A stretch of DNA of 64,000 nt from Pachyseris speciosa (Eukaryota; Cnidaria; Anthozoa; Scleractinia; Pachyseridae), in assembly GCA_016490735.1 (NCBI GenBank), contig JAEMWC010000246.1:692501-756500 (forward strand), read 5' to 3'. Under the pieces are notes generated by a model that had not been told where the DNA came from, made no database searches, and worked only from the letters and a program-made list of their open reading frames with translations. Below, piece after piece: positions 22,288 to 34,200 of this stretch (position 1 is its first letter; the number at the start of each line of letters is the position of its first letter). The translations under genes and the position numbers were made by a program.

Positions 22288-25200
22288 GCGCCATCCCTGC
22301 TCCCCTTAATAAAAGTAGTGCACAATATTTTGAACACTTGTAAAATTTCCAGGCAAGCAGATCTTCCAGTAAGTTACCGTAATTTAAATCTTTCCAGTTT
22401 CATCAGAACAACAAAGGAATCCTGCCAATCAAACTAACAGAACCTGTGAGCAAATTGGAGTCCTCTGAATGTACAGATGAGTCTTCATTGTGTTCAGTGG
22501 AAGGTATGCAGTATAGGAATATAATGAGTTGGCTGTAATTTGAAAGGCATAGTACAGAAGGCATTAAATAAGTCATTCATTCACCTCAGTAGATGTAGTT
22601 TTATACTAAAAGTAACACACACTATTTTGCAGATTCAGACCTTCAGATCATAAAATAAGTTAGTGTAGACCTACATTTCTGACATGTACATGATAATTCA
22701 ACCAGTTGCAGGCCAAAGGGGAGTGAATTTTAAGGAAAATAATAATTGGGCCAAATCATCACTTATGCCCTTTTTGCACCAAACACTTCAATTGCTACTC
22801 ATGAAAAACAGTAAGCCCCATTCCAAATTAAAAACTGCCAGTTCTATCTTATAGGAACATCCCAGCTTCTATATAACCATGAATGGTTCAGAGAGAAGTT
22901 GTAAAAGTACAGTGTAAAGTACCCTATTTTATCATGGTGCTACATGTATTTCATCTATAGAAAACAGGCTGAGTTAGTAAAGTCCTCCCTTTTTCTCTTG
23001 ATAGGTTCATGTACAAACAGCCCTCTGCCAAGGCCTCGTCTTGAAACGGCTGCATCTTCAGAAATCCAAATTCGAGTGGAAGTTGGATCAAAGACATTGT
23101 CGCTACTTACAAGTCCTTTTAATCAAGTGCATTCTCTTAAAGAGCAGATTGCAGAGTTAAGTGGGGTGCCTACAGACTGTCAACTGTTACGACTCAATGG
23201 CAAACCGCTGATTATGGACAACTTTCTTCTTGGTGACCATCGCATCTCAGACAGCTCAACAATCCATGTTCAGGTTCATCCTTGGAATGAAGAGTAGGTG
23301 TACACTGTACATGTATTAGACTTGACTCTTTATGTCTTTGATGTGCAATGTATTTATACCAGGAACCAATCATGCCATGTGGTCATAGGTATATTGTCAG
23401 TTACCAACTACCATGACCACCTGGTGAGCTCAGTTGGTAGTAGAAAAAGCACTGCTGAGTAGAAGGTCATAGGTTCAAACCCCAGACCAAAATGCAAACT
23501 GGGGTTTTAAAATACATGTAACTGGAAAGATCATGTGGGCATTGTGGTTTACATCTGCCTCAGTTCAGGTGATTGTATGATTTGGTAGTTATATTCAGCC
23601 TTCCCTTGACTCCTTTAGTTCTGCACATGAAAGTTGAAGATGCCATGGTAAAGTGGCAGCCCTTGACGCATTAAATCATTTTCTTTTTCAACCACAATAA
23701 TCCCACTACAAAGGCACTGTGAACGTCAGTCCAAATTTTCAGCTTGTCATGAGAAATATCTTTTGCTCTTCCTTTTATCACTCAAAAATTCATCTTCCTT
23801 TTTTTAGGTCCACATCCCACAAGCTTTACATTTTCATTGCTTGTTTTGTTCATATGTGGGTATGTGAGCCTTAGCATTAGCTATGCTGTGCTGATGAGGC
23901 CTAACAAGGCCAAAACAGCTGTCCATGGCTGCTAATGTTTAGGATCAATCTTTGTTTTGGTATATTTACATGTTTTACCCATTGACTACTGCAGGTTTTT
24001 ACATTTTCGAAGTGATTTTCCACCTATAAACGATGAATAGCAATTCGTGACTCTTTATTTGAACTACCAGGGAAAAGTGGTGCTGTCCTAAGGCACTGGA
24101 GGCTCAAGGTTTCTGAAAACGTCATTTTGACGTAGCTATTTTTTATCCGTGAAGCGACAACAATGGCCCAAGTTCGGTTTGCTTGCGATTTCTGCTAAAT
24201 TTACAGCCATTTTTCATCTTTAGCGGCTGCCTGATGAGCATCATTAAGCGTGACGGTAGCTAAGAGTCCACTTTCTCAAAGAATCGAGCAAGGTGATGTA
24301 CTTTGTTGTTGAATTTGGCTTGTTACTCGACGAACTGGGAATTTGGCCGGTCGAACACTTAGTACCTTTGGGACTCGACTATTGATGAATTTCTCGACCT
24401 ACCGCCACATATTTTGGAATTTCTATGTACTGAAGATGACCACGAGCAGGAAATTTTGGCGGTAGGTCGGAGTGGCTGTGTGAAAGAATTGGGGGAAGGA
24501 ACGGGCGCTGTCAAAAATTCTCGTTAGTTCCCAGCATGCAATGCGCTCAAGATGTTGAAAATGTCGGGAAGGCCCGAATGCACTGGAACAAAAGGCTGTA
24601 TCTACGCTCGGGAGAAGAATATGAACAAAAAAAGTCATTTCTAAGCTAGAAAAAGGACTGAATTTCGTCATGATGGTTGAATTTTGGTTGTTCGACGATG
24701 ATTTCCCTAAAAAACATCAAGGCAAAAAGGGACATTTTTGTTGTTTCTCTTTGACGTTAAAAATGGCCAGTTTCGTTCTTGTCCAAACTCAAAAGGCCAT
24801 ATTTGGTAAAATTCGCTACGTTTCTTGCATTTACTGGATATCCAAATTTAAAGGGCATTCCATTTCGTGCTCACAACTAACAGTTAAGGCAATATTCGTG
24901 CGATTGAGAAAGTTGCAATGTTTTGAAGTATGGGAGTTTTTTACGGCCGGTTTTGGCCGGCACGGGTGCCAATGGGTTAAAGTGATATTTTCATAAGCTA
25001 GAAGAAGTTCATCTGTTCAAATCCATAGCTGAAATTTTGATTGCCCGAAAAGGTTAGAGAACAAAATCTTCCTTTGAGAAAATGCAATTCCATTCTCCGC
25101 AAAGAAGAATAGCTCATAAGTTGAATCTTAGTATCTCCAATATGTCTGTTAAATCTGATAATCAAGTTAAATATTTAGGACTCATTTTTGATTCAAATTT

Positions 25201-28200
25201 GAAGTGGAAACCATATTTTTTATATGAATTGAGCAAGAAGATTTCAAGAGGAATTGGAGTACTATCTAAAATTAGATATTATGTAAACAGAAACATATTA
25301 CTTCAATATTATTGAAGGACTGAGAGCATAACCAACCCAAATGACTTTTAGGGCCTTTTTAGTATATGCTTTTTCATGAAAAAGAGTGGAAAATGGTAAA
25401 AAAAAATTATGGGGCAATTTTGTTCTATTGAATCAAAGGCCACATGCAAACATTCAGCTGATTTGGACCAAAAAAAAAGCCCTAAAAGTCATTTGGGTCG
25501 GTTATGCTCTCAGCCCTTCAATTCAGCTATGCTCATTTGTATGCGTATTAATATTCATGCGCAAATTGAATTACCTGAAGAGCACGTGAAATGATTGACG
25601 GGCAGAAAAGGATTGTTTGATAGTGTGTCGTAGACTACACGTTTGGCGGTTAAAACATCAATTTAAGTTTTATTGATAGGAAACTTACATGGCTCTGAGG
25701 TGTCGATCGCTAGGTAAATTTAATGGAAACTCGCCAGCCTGGTGGTCGAAAAGATGTCATTCAAAGTCTGTAGACCCACAAGTCAGACACTTCTCAAAGA
25801 AGCGAGTGGTGTTTCTCTGTGCTTGGCAAGTAGATGCTTGTATCTAGCTTCCTTAGCTGGAAAACAGTGCGCAACATTCTTGCTTGACTTAAAAACAGCA
25901 CACAGTAGACTTGGTTAACCTTAAGCCAGCGCGCAGAGATTTTGTCCGACTTGAAAACAGCACTCAAAAGATTTAGGGTTATTGTTAAGTTTAGAGTTAG
26001 GGTTAAAATTAGGGCTAGGGTTAGGGTTAGGGTTAGGGTTAGGGTTAGAGCTAGAGCTAGGGTTATCTTCCTCGTGGACTTCCCAACCATTCTTGTGGAC
26101 TTGCCAACTTTTGTGGATGTGCCGATTTTTTTTTGTGGGTGTGCTGACTTTTCTTGTGGACATGCCGACATTTGTGGACGTGCCGACATTTGTGGATTTG
26201 CTGACTTGTGGACTTGCTGACCTTTTTTTAAAAAGTGTGTTATTTTTTATATAAAGAAGAGGTTTAAGTTGTAATTAGGTCAGAAGGACGGCATTTGACA
26301 TAAATATTGTAGTTCTTTGGGTTAGAAAGTTGAACAAAATTTTTTGATGAGTTACAATTTTTTTAAGTTAGCCGCCATTGCTCTTCTTTTTTGGGGCTGT
26401 ATGTCCGGTGCATTTCAAGGAATTTCTTTTGTTTTTTTCTAGCATACCTTGAATTGGAACACTCATTTTGGATTTTTCTGTCTTATACTAAAAGAAGTCT
26501 AGAAATGATATTTGGAGAGGTTTTTAGAGCATTTTGAAGCAATCTACACCATATAATGGGTTGGTTATCACTCTAATACCAAATCTGGTTAAATCTTGGT
26601 TATCACTCTAATACCAAATCCTCATTATATGGCGTTAGATTGCTTCCAAATGCTCTTAAAACCTCCCCAAACATAATTTCTAGACTCGTCTTAGGTATAG
26701 GCAGAGTTTCAGCCAATTTGAAAATTTGACCAAAAATCATAGGTTGACCCCTTTAGTTTTTGGTCAAAATTTATAATTGGCTGATATTCTGCCTATAGCC
26801 AGAAAGATCCTAGAAATGATGGCCATCAGAACAAACAACGAGGTTCACTGGAGCAGATATAAAAGATTACGTAATGCAGTAAATCTGAAACTCCGTAAAG
26901 AGAAAAACAAATATTACTCCACTCGCCTCTCCAAGGAACAGGACTCGAAAGAAATGTGGAAAACACTCAGCCAGATCCTGCCAAGGAAATAAAAAACTAC
27001 AAATGAAACTGTGAACCTATCAGCTACAAACTTTAATAAGTTCTTTACAACCATTGCTAGTAGTTTATGTAGGCATTTTTCTCATACCCCGACACCTAGA
27101 GTGCTTACACCTAGAATAGATCGGGATTTTACTCTAAAGGATGTAAGCCCAACGTTTGTCAAACAGGAGCTGTGCAAGCTAAAATCATCAAAAGCCACCG
27201 GTCTCGATGGAATCCCTGCTATGGGTTCTAAAGGACGCAGCACCTGAAATAGCCAAACCGATTGCGTATCTCATAAATCTAACGATCTTGACGGGCATTA
27301 TCCCTCAGGAATGGAAGGAGGCAAAAGTGATGCCCATTTTCAAGTCCGGGGAAAAAGATGATGTCAACAACTACCGTCCGATCTCCGTGCTTCCACTTAT
27401 CTCAAAGATAATGGAACGTACGGTTCAAGTACAACTGGCCTCCTTCCTAACTACAAACAATGTTCTATCTGAACATCAGTCAGGCTTCAGGAAACGACAC
27501 TCTGCACAAACTGCTGTTACGTATCTCACAGACCTCATCCTGGAGCGCATGGACAAGCAGGAAATGACCGGGGCTGTATTTATTGACCTTAAAAAGGCCT
27601 TTGATCTTGTTGATCACAAGTGCCTTCTCCATAAACTAGAACATTATGGAGTTCGAGGCCCAAGTTATAATTGGTTCCGGGATTATCTCTGCACCCGCTC
27701 TAAGGAAATATCATCTAGCCTTCCCCTGGATTATGGTGTACCTCAGGGTTCACTTTTAGGCCCCTTACTCTTTGTGCTTTATGTTAACGATCTCCCACGG
27801 TGCTTACTACGATCAAATATTAGCATGTATGCAGATGATACCGTCATATATACCACTGGCTTGGAATCAGACTGTATTATGATGGAAATCCAAGAGAATC
27901 TCCAAAGAGTTGAACAGTGGATGGAAAACAACAAGCTGGTTCTAAATCTCACGAAGACCAAATGTATGCTCTTTGGTACTAGACAAAAACTTGCAAATGC
28001 TTTTTTTAAGATCAAGCTTCATGGCAGTGACATCGATAGGGCGAGAAATTTCTGCTACCTAGGGGTCGTCCTTGACGAATATCTCTCATGGAAAGAGCAT
28101 GTTAGTAAAGTGTGTACCAAGGTCAACAAGCGCTTGGGTCTACTCGGCCGTATCCGATCATGTCTAACGCTTAAGGCAGCGAAGTGCGTATACAACTGTC

Positions 28201-31200
28201 TCGTGTTACCAGTCCTGTGCTATACTGACACGGCCTGGGGTGAATTGTCTGCTGAGTGCAAGAGTAGATTACAGCGCCTACAAAATCGAGCTGCACGTAT
28301 AATTGTCAGACGAGATAGCACCAGCGAAGCTCTCAATACACTTGGATGGCCTAACTTAGAAACTATCAGGAAAAGGAATAAATTAATCTTAGTCTATAAA
28401 TGTCTCAATGATTTAGTGCCCCAGTATCTTTGTGATTATTTTAGTAGAAACCACAGTTTCCATAGTTACAATACACGTCGGCGTGAAGATATTCATCCTT
28501 CAAGACCCAAGCTTAGCTTCGGGAAGAGAACTTTTAGATACTCTGGAGCGATTTTATTTAACTCCTTACCTGAAACATTCAAACGGGCAGCGTCCTTGGA
28601 GGCTTTTAAGTGACTATTGATGAAACACGATTTTGTATAGTTTTTATATTATTAGTGTGCAATTGTAATGTTGTAACATCTTAGCCTTTAGAGTCATATA
28701 TATTGTAGTTCTTTCTCAGACCTCTAGTTTTCAGATTACAAGTGTTCATTATTATTCATTTTATTGATACTATGAGTTAGGTGTATACAGGGCCCCTCAG
28801 GATAACAGCCCCGTAGCTGACTGGGCCACCCTGTCTTAAATAAAGTTCACATTACTTTACATTACATTACATTTTAAGAGCTTTTGGAGGCAATCTACGC
28901 CATATAATGAGTAGTTCCTTCCTTGTGTGGCCGCCATCTTGGATTTTCTCAAAGGGGTTGACCCATGATTGGTTATCATTTGGTGGATGAAAGTGTTCCC
29001 ACTATACGACTTGCATATTGTACCAAAAATTGCTTATTCACCATTTCTGCTTATCTTTACGTTTTCTTTAGGGTGGTTTTATGTAATGTTTTTAAGGAGG
29101 TTCCCCCCCCCCCCCTCAATTTCGAATGAGGGTATTAATCTGAGACTTCGCAGCCTGCGGAAGGGTTTCATCAAGTAACCAACTTGACTCATTGTCGCCG
29201 GGGATGAAGAGTCTTGGAAGATAGCGCATGAGACTGGAGAAAAAGCAACGGCATTCTTTGTGGGGCACTCCCCAGGGATTGGTTACCCCCAGCTCGTGTT
29301 TTTATCCCAGACAAATCACAACTGTTGTAATTGAAAGTCTCTTGTTTGGGGTATCATGGGGTGACCACCCCACTCGTTGTTGCCAGGTAATGTTCTTGTG
29401 TTTATCCTGGTCCCCCCACTCCCTTTTTTGTGTTTTTGTTTTGTTTTGTTTTTTTTGGAGGTGCGTAATTACCGACAATGCATCCCCAGTTTGTTGTTGT
29501 TTTTTTTTTTCTACCAGATATCACTGAATCACTTTGCCCACTTCTTGAAAAAGATTTTTTACTTTGTTGTAGCACCTTTCCATGCCCTTGCGTTCCGCAA
29601 TCTCAATCAGGCTGGGATCGGTCTTGAAGGCGTTTGTCATGAAGGCCTTCAGTGGGCATCGTGAAAGATTTTTGAAAGCGGCAGCTATGGCATCCTCATC
29701 CTCTAGTGACCATGTTAACCTCCGTTCAGAACTGGTCAAGAAAGTGCTCTCAATCCAAGAGGTCGCTTTCGAAACACTGTCCTCGGCTTCCATGGATGAG
29801 AGCAACTTCCCATTTTCCTTGCTCTGGAGGTAGTTTACCCTCCAGTAGACTTTCTTCACATAATCATCATCAGCTGTTTTATCAATGAAATTGAAGCTGT
29901 CACTCATGATGTTTCTTGTTTGCGTTAGGGTTAGGGTTGTGTTTGTAGAGATGATTTGGCGAAAGAGCAAGTCGATGTCATCCAACTCTGGTTGGGAAAG
30001 GGTTGTGGATGCAGATGACTTCTCTGATACCTGGGTTGGCAAAGTGTCTTTGAGACCAATATTCGCCGTGAGTGTTTCGTGCCCTTGTGCAGCCATGTCC
30101 GACAGGTTATGGATCATGTAGTACGTCTCAGCCGTGCGGCTGGAGTGGCACAGCCTGTGCGCACTCATCTTGGCTGCTGGGTCTGCCTTATGAAACTTGG
30201 AGACATGCATCTTTCTAATTCGAGTGCTGGTCACATTTGGGTTACCAGTTGCCTTTTCCCACCATGCCGTGATACGCTTACCTATGGTACCAGAAGGGAA
30301 GGCCACACCTTTGTCAGTAACAGATAATGTATCTTCGTTCGTCAAGGCGATAGAAGGTCTGACATACTTGATGTAAGATTCAATGTTCGTCTTCAAGTTG
30401 CTCGTCATTGTTAAAGGTGCAGGCCCCAACTTACTGGTCTTATGGCGACTTACATACATGATGTACTTGCCATTCTTCTCGGCTATTCTGTTAAAATCTT
30501 GTATTCGGGCTGCTTCTAGAGCACCAGGACGCTGCCCATTCTCCAAACCAAGTTGTGAGATAAGAAAATCCCTAACTGTGAGGAAATCCTTTTTTGATGG
30601 TTGTTCGGTGTGACACTTCATGAGTAGTCGGATGGCCTGCTTTGCTGGCTCAGTTTCCACCATCTTGCTGGTGTCCTCGGGATTGATGGCATTGTATTGC
30701 TCTTCAAGAATCTGTTCCCACTTTTCATGGGCGTAGAATTGGTTTACACAGGATCCCATTGCAACACACTGAGGAATCACAGCTTTTACTTCGGAGATGG
30801 TGGACGTGTCCATAACTGGCATTCCTCTGACTTTGTGTTGAGAGTAGTCGACTAGAAATTCGAGAAACTTTACCAGTGAGGTCAGTGAAGCTCTGATTGT
30901 TCCCGGTCTAGCCTTCTTCAAATCAAGGAGCGGCTTAGCCCATTGTCACCAAATATTCAACGCACCATCTTCTACTATACACTGGACTGATGGCTGTTTA
31001 GGGTTGATTGCTGTGGCAATACTTCTGACATTCTGCGCATGCCAGACCGCATGCACCTCCTTGCATCCACCCAAAATGTGCTGTAAGTGCTGTCACAAGC
31101 ATCACCACCGACATCACTGTGTTCACCACTGGTGGATTCCACCTCCCCGCTACTTCTGTCTGTCTCGGAGTCACGTTTGATAGACTTTCTTGTTATCATT

Positions 31201-34200
31201 ACTGATTTTTTTTGTGCCTGGAACAATGTACATAGTTGGTTCGATGAAGCTTTCATCAGAGGTGTCAGAACTCAGTTCTTCTGCAAGGATCTCCAAAGGC
31301 ATTCGAAGCGGAGTGGAATCTTCCTCTTCAACTTCATGCTTATGCCTTTTGGCACTTGTTGATGGCTGAACTGTTTCTGTCTTGCGTTTACTGGCTATAA
31401 GCCGATGGTCCCACTTCAGCTCGGATGTTTTACCAGCGTATTTTCTGGCAAATGCCATTATTTCACCGTATTCTTCACTGTCTCTGTCCATCTTGTGTTT
31501 GTTTCTTAGATGGTTCGGAAGGTATAAAACCACTTTGTCGCTCCTAGGACATATGCTCTTGAGACGCTGGTACACCCTTTCTTCTCCGGTCTTGAGTTGT
31601 CTTACTTCTCTTCCTCCTGTTTTCTTTTCTCCATGTGACGCCATTTCGAAGAGAGGGTTGAGCGGGCCAGTGGAATCCTTTCATTCTTGTTCACTTGTAC
31701 ATTTGTAAGGTGGCGCTTTAATCAGGTACAATATCTATTGTAGAGAGGACACTTTCGGATGATATAATGCTTTCTAGCATCATCGTCTGAATCATCTGCC
31801 TTTCTCTTTGTTGCTGCTTTTCCCTTTTTTCTCTGTTGAGGTGTTTCTTTGCATCTCTCTTTATGGGCCTGATCACTTTTTTTCGCTTTTTTTGGCACAG
31901 CCTCAACCGCATCTTTCTTCTTCTGTGTTGTGTCGTCTGTTCACTCCCCTGCTGGTTCAGCCTCCTCCGTTTTCGCTCTCTCCATTTCATTCCTGGTGAT
32001 GTTAACGAGTTCAATGGTATCGTCAGGTGTTTCTTTGCATCTCTCCTTATGGGCCTGATCGCTTTTCTTCGCTTTTTTTGGCACAGCCTCAACCGCATCT
32101 TCTTCTGTGTCGTGTCGTCTGTTGACTCCTCAGCTGGCCCAGCCTCCTCCGTTTTTTCTCCCTCCATTTCATTCCTGGCGATGTTAATGAGTTCAATGGT
32201 ATCATCACTAGGGACTTTAAGCAAATCACTACGGCGACCTATGCTACGGCGGCCGGAAGTAAAAAAGCCCAGAAATGAAGCAGTGCGCATGCTTGGAAAT
32301 GAGCTTTCGCCGTAGCGCCAAATCCTGCAACGTGAAGAACTGCCTTCTGGCGTAGTCGCGACTACGTGAGTATAAAAGTCGACTCTCCTCCTATTCTTTG
32401 TGGTCACTAGTTTTAAAAACTAACACAGATTGTTTTTCACTTTATCAAGAAAGTACTTGAAGCTTCTGGTTTTCCAGTAAATACGTTTTCCCTGCGTTTT
32501 CTCGTAAAAGATTTCTATCGCCAGCAGAGTGTGCCATGCATAAATATGGCCGCGGAAATACTGCCAGAAAAAACAAAGGCTAGACGAAAACCGTAAGTAC
32601 GACTGTTAGCAATAAAGCTAATGAAATGTCACTGAAGGTTGTTTACGCAAGAATAAAATATCTAACACGTTGAATTTGTTGATTTCTTGTTAAATACGGC
32701 ACATAAGAAGAAAAATCACTTGATGCGAACTCCGATCTTCAATTGTAGTTTTCTGTTTTGTGTAGAAATCGCCCTCCGATGATGTTTTCTATTAATATTC
32801 TTCTTGGCAAACGAAAGATTGGAATTTAAGTACAGAAATTCTTGCACAAAGTCTCTCTCAAAAGAAGGAAATTGGTTTCTATTTTCAGTGTTTTTGGTTC
32901 GTTCTAGATAATCTCGTCCGCTGTGGCAAATTAAGTTTTACAGTCTAAAGCAGTACTGAATTCTTCGTCTGAAGTGAAGCCCATATTTTTCTTTCATGTG
33001 ACAACTACGTTGTTTTATGTATTCGCTTCTGCAAAGGAGGTCATAACAGCGAAAGCAAGTGAGCCGTAGTCACTGCTTGCTTAAAGTTGAAATTTTGAGG
33101 GCTACGGTGACGTACTCTCCCGAGGACTCCGCATCCACGACCGCCGTAGTAGAGGTCGCCGTAGCGATTTGCTTAAAGTCCCTACTGTCACTGTCACTGT
33201 CTAGGGTTACCTTTTTTTGAAACAGTACCGAATCTTTTACCTCATCAATCATCGATAGAGCCTGGCTCTGCTATGTCATCTTTTTTCACCTCGTAGTCTT
33301 TTAACGTCTTATTGTGCAATTTTTTTTGCCAGTACATTTAGATAAATATCCAGTGCAAGCTGAGCTGTTTTCTCAAACTGGAACAGGCACAACTCGTGGG
33401 AGGTTGTAACAAGAAGGCTTAAACGGTAGTGTTCTGCCATTATGGAACTTGAGCTAAGATTTGGTACTCTTTCTACAGGAACAGTAAAAATGTTGAGGCC
33501 AATCGCACTTCCATCATCGTCATTTCTTACAATGGCTTCAAACGCGCTTCGTAGTTTATCCATTTCCTCCATTTTGAACATGAAATCACTGTGGATGGTG
33601 TTGTTATGTCTTAAAAAACGTTTTCTGTTGATGGAGTTTACTCTAACCCTAACCGCATGCACGTGTGCAGTGGGGCACAGTATACAAGTCAGCATCACCC
33701 TCTTGGGCATTTAAGACATCTCTGTGAGTTTCAGTGTGATACGTTAAAACTGTTCAGAGTTATTGCGACTTAATGCGGTAGCCTTTTTTGCGCATATGCA
33801 GCGAGGTTCGCAAAGGACACTACGGTAAAAAGTTCAGCCATTAATAACTTTGCGAGCTTTTGATCGATTTCCACCAAACTTTACATGCATAAGAAACACA
33901 TTGAGTAGTATCTTTTGCAACAACCAGCTTTTGTTAGTATTACGTAATCGCAAAGTTATTCACAATTGAACTTTGACCTTGAATAACCTCATAACTATGT
34001 AAGAATTCAATAGATTCTTACAACACTTGATCCATTTGTTTCCTTGTGCGCCTCACATAGATATTGCCAAAAAGCAGCATCAAGTGTTGTAAAAAGTCCT
34101 TTAAAATAACCCTAAAAGTGTGACAGAACACCTTTAACTTTTAACTGTCACTGTGCACAAGTTACTCATTTTAACACAAGTCAAACACGACTGGAAAGGT

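Larger units (their letters stand above)
17550..22397 (+). other. Intron 3
   Basis: 4848 bp, mostly the TTAA-flanked element 18120-21252, a CCCTATTTCAGACC-rich repeat and a SINE. Confidence 0.75.
29521..33710 (-). pseudogene. Crypton-like zinc-finger/tyrosine-recombinase gene, decayed
   Basis: Reads on the minus strand from ATG 33710 to stop 29521. N-terminal part (33710-33309): a CILC...H...H finger. After the MITE 32211-33182 comes an acidic/Lys-rich stretch with an internal tandem duplication, then a broken finger (CPLYNRYC, near 31740), then another at 31644-31171 (C...HLRNKH). The recombinase part is 30921-29521: NGQRPGAL holds the first catalytic Arg, and TRIRK and SAHRLCHSSRTAETYY hold the RK/HxxR-like motifs and the Tyr. 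Lesions: a frameshift at the poly-T near 31207, another near 31080, an in-frame TGA at 30946-30948 and a stop in the 31740 finger. The recombinase domain itself is open for 466 codons. Crypton is the best guess; other eukaryotic tyrosine-recombinase families are possible. Confidence 0.65.

Noticed and set aside
22031..22437. Three overlapping ORFs around 22.2 kb
   Set aside because: They lie on a tRNA-derived SINE; the EPGPHWWKASALTT-type text is the translated SINE head.
25942..26254. ORFs with RVRVRV / LGLGLG repeats
   Set aside because: Translations of the TTAGGG array and the adjoining minisatellite.
29140..29175. Third hammerhead type on the minus strand (TGATGA ... CGAAGTC)
   Set aside because: GAAA is missing and the apparent stem II is a CGCAGCCTGCG hairpin in the wrong register.
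31718..32407. 229-codon ORF on the minus strand as a separate gene
   Set aside because: It crosses the MITE 32211-33182 border and the tandem duplication; the coding signal belongs to the recombinase gene in another frame.
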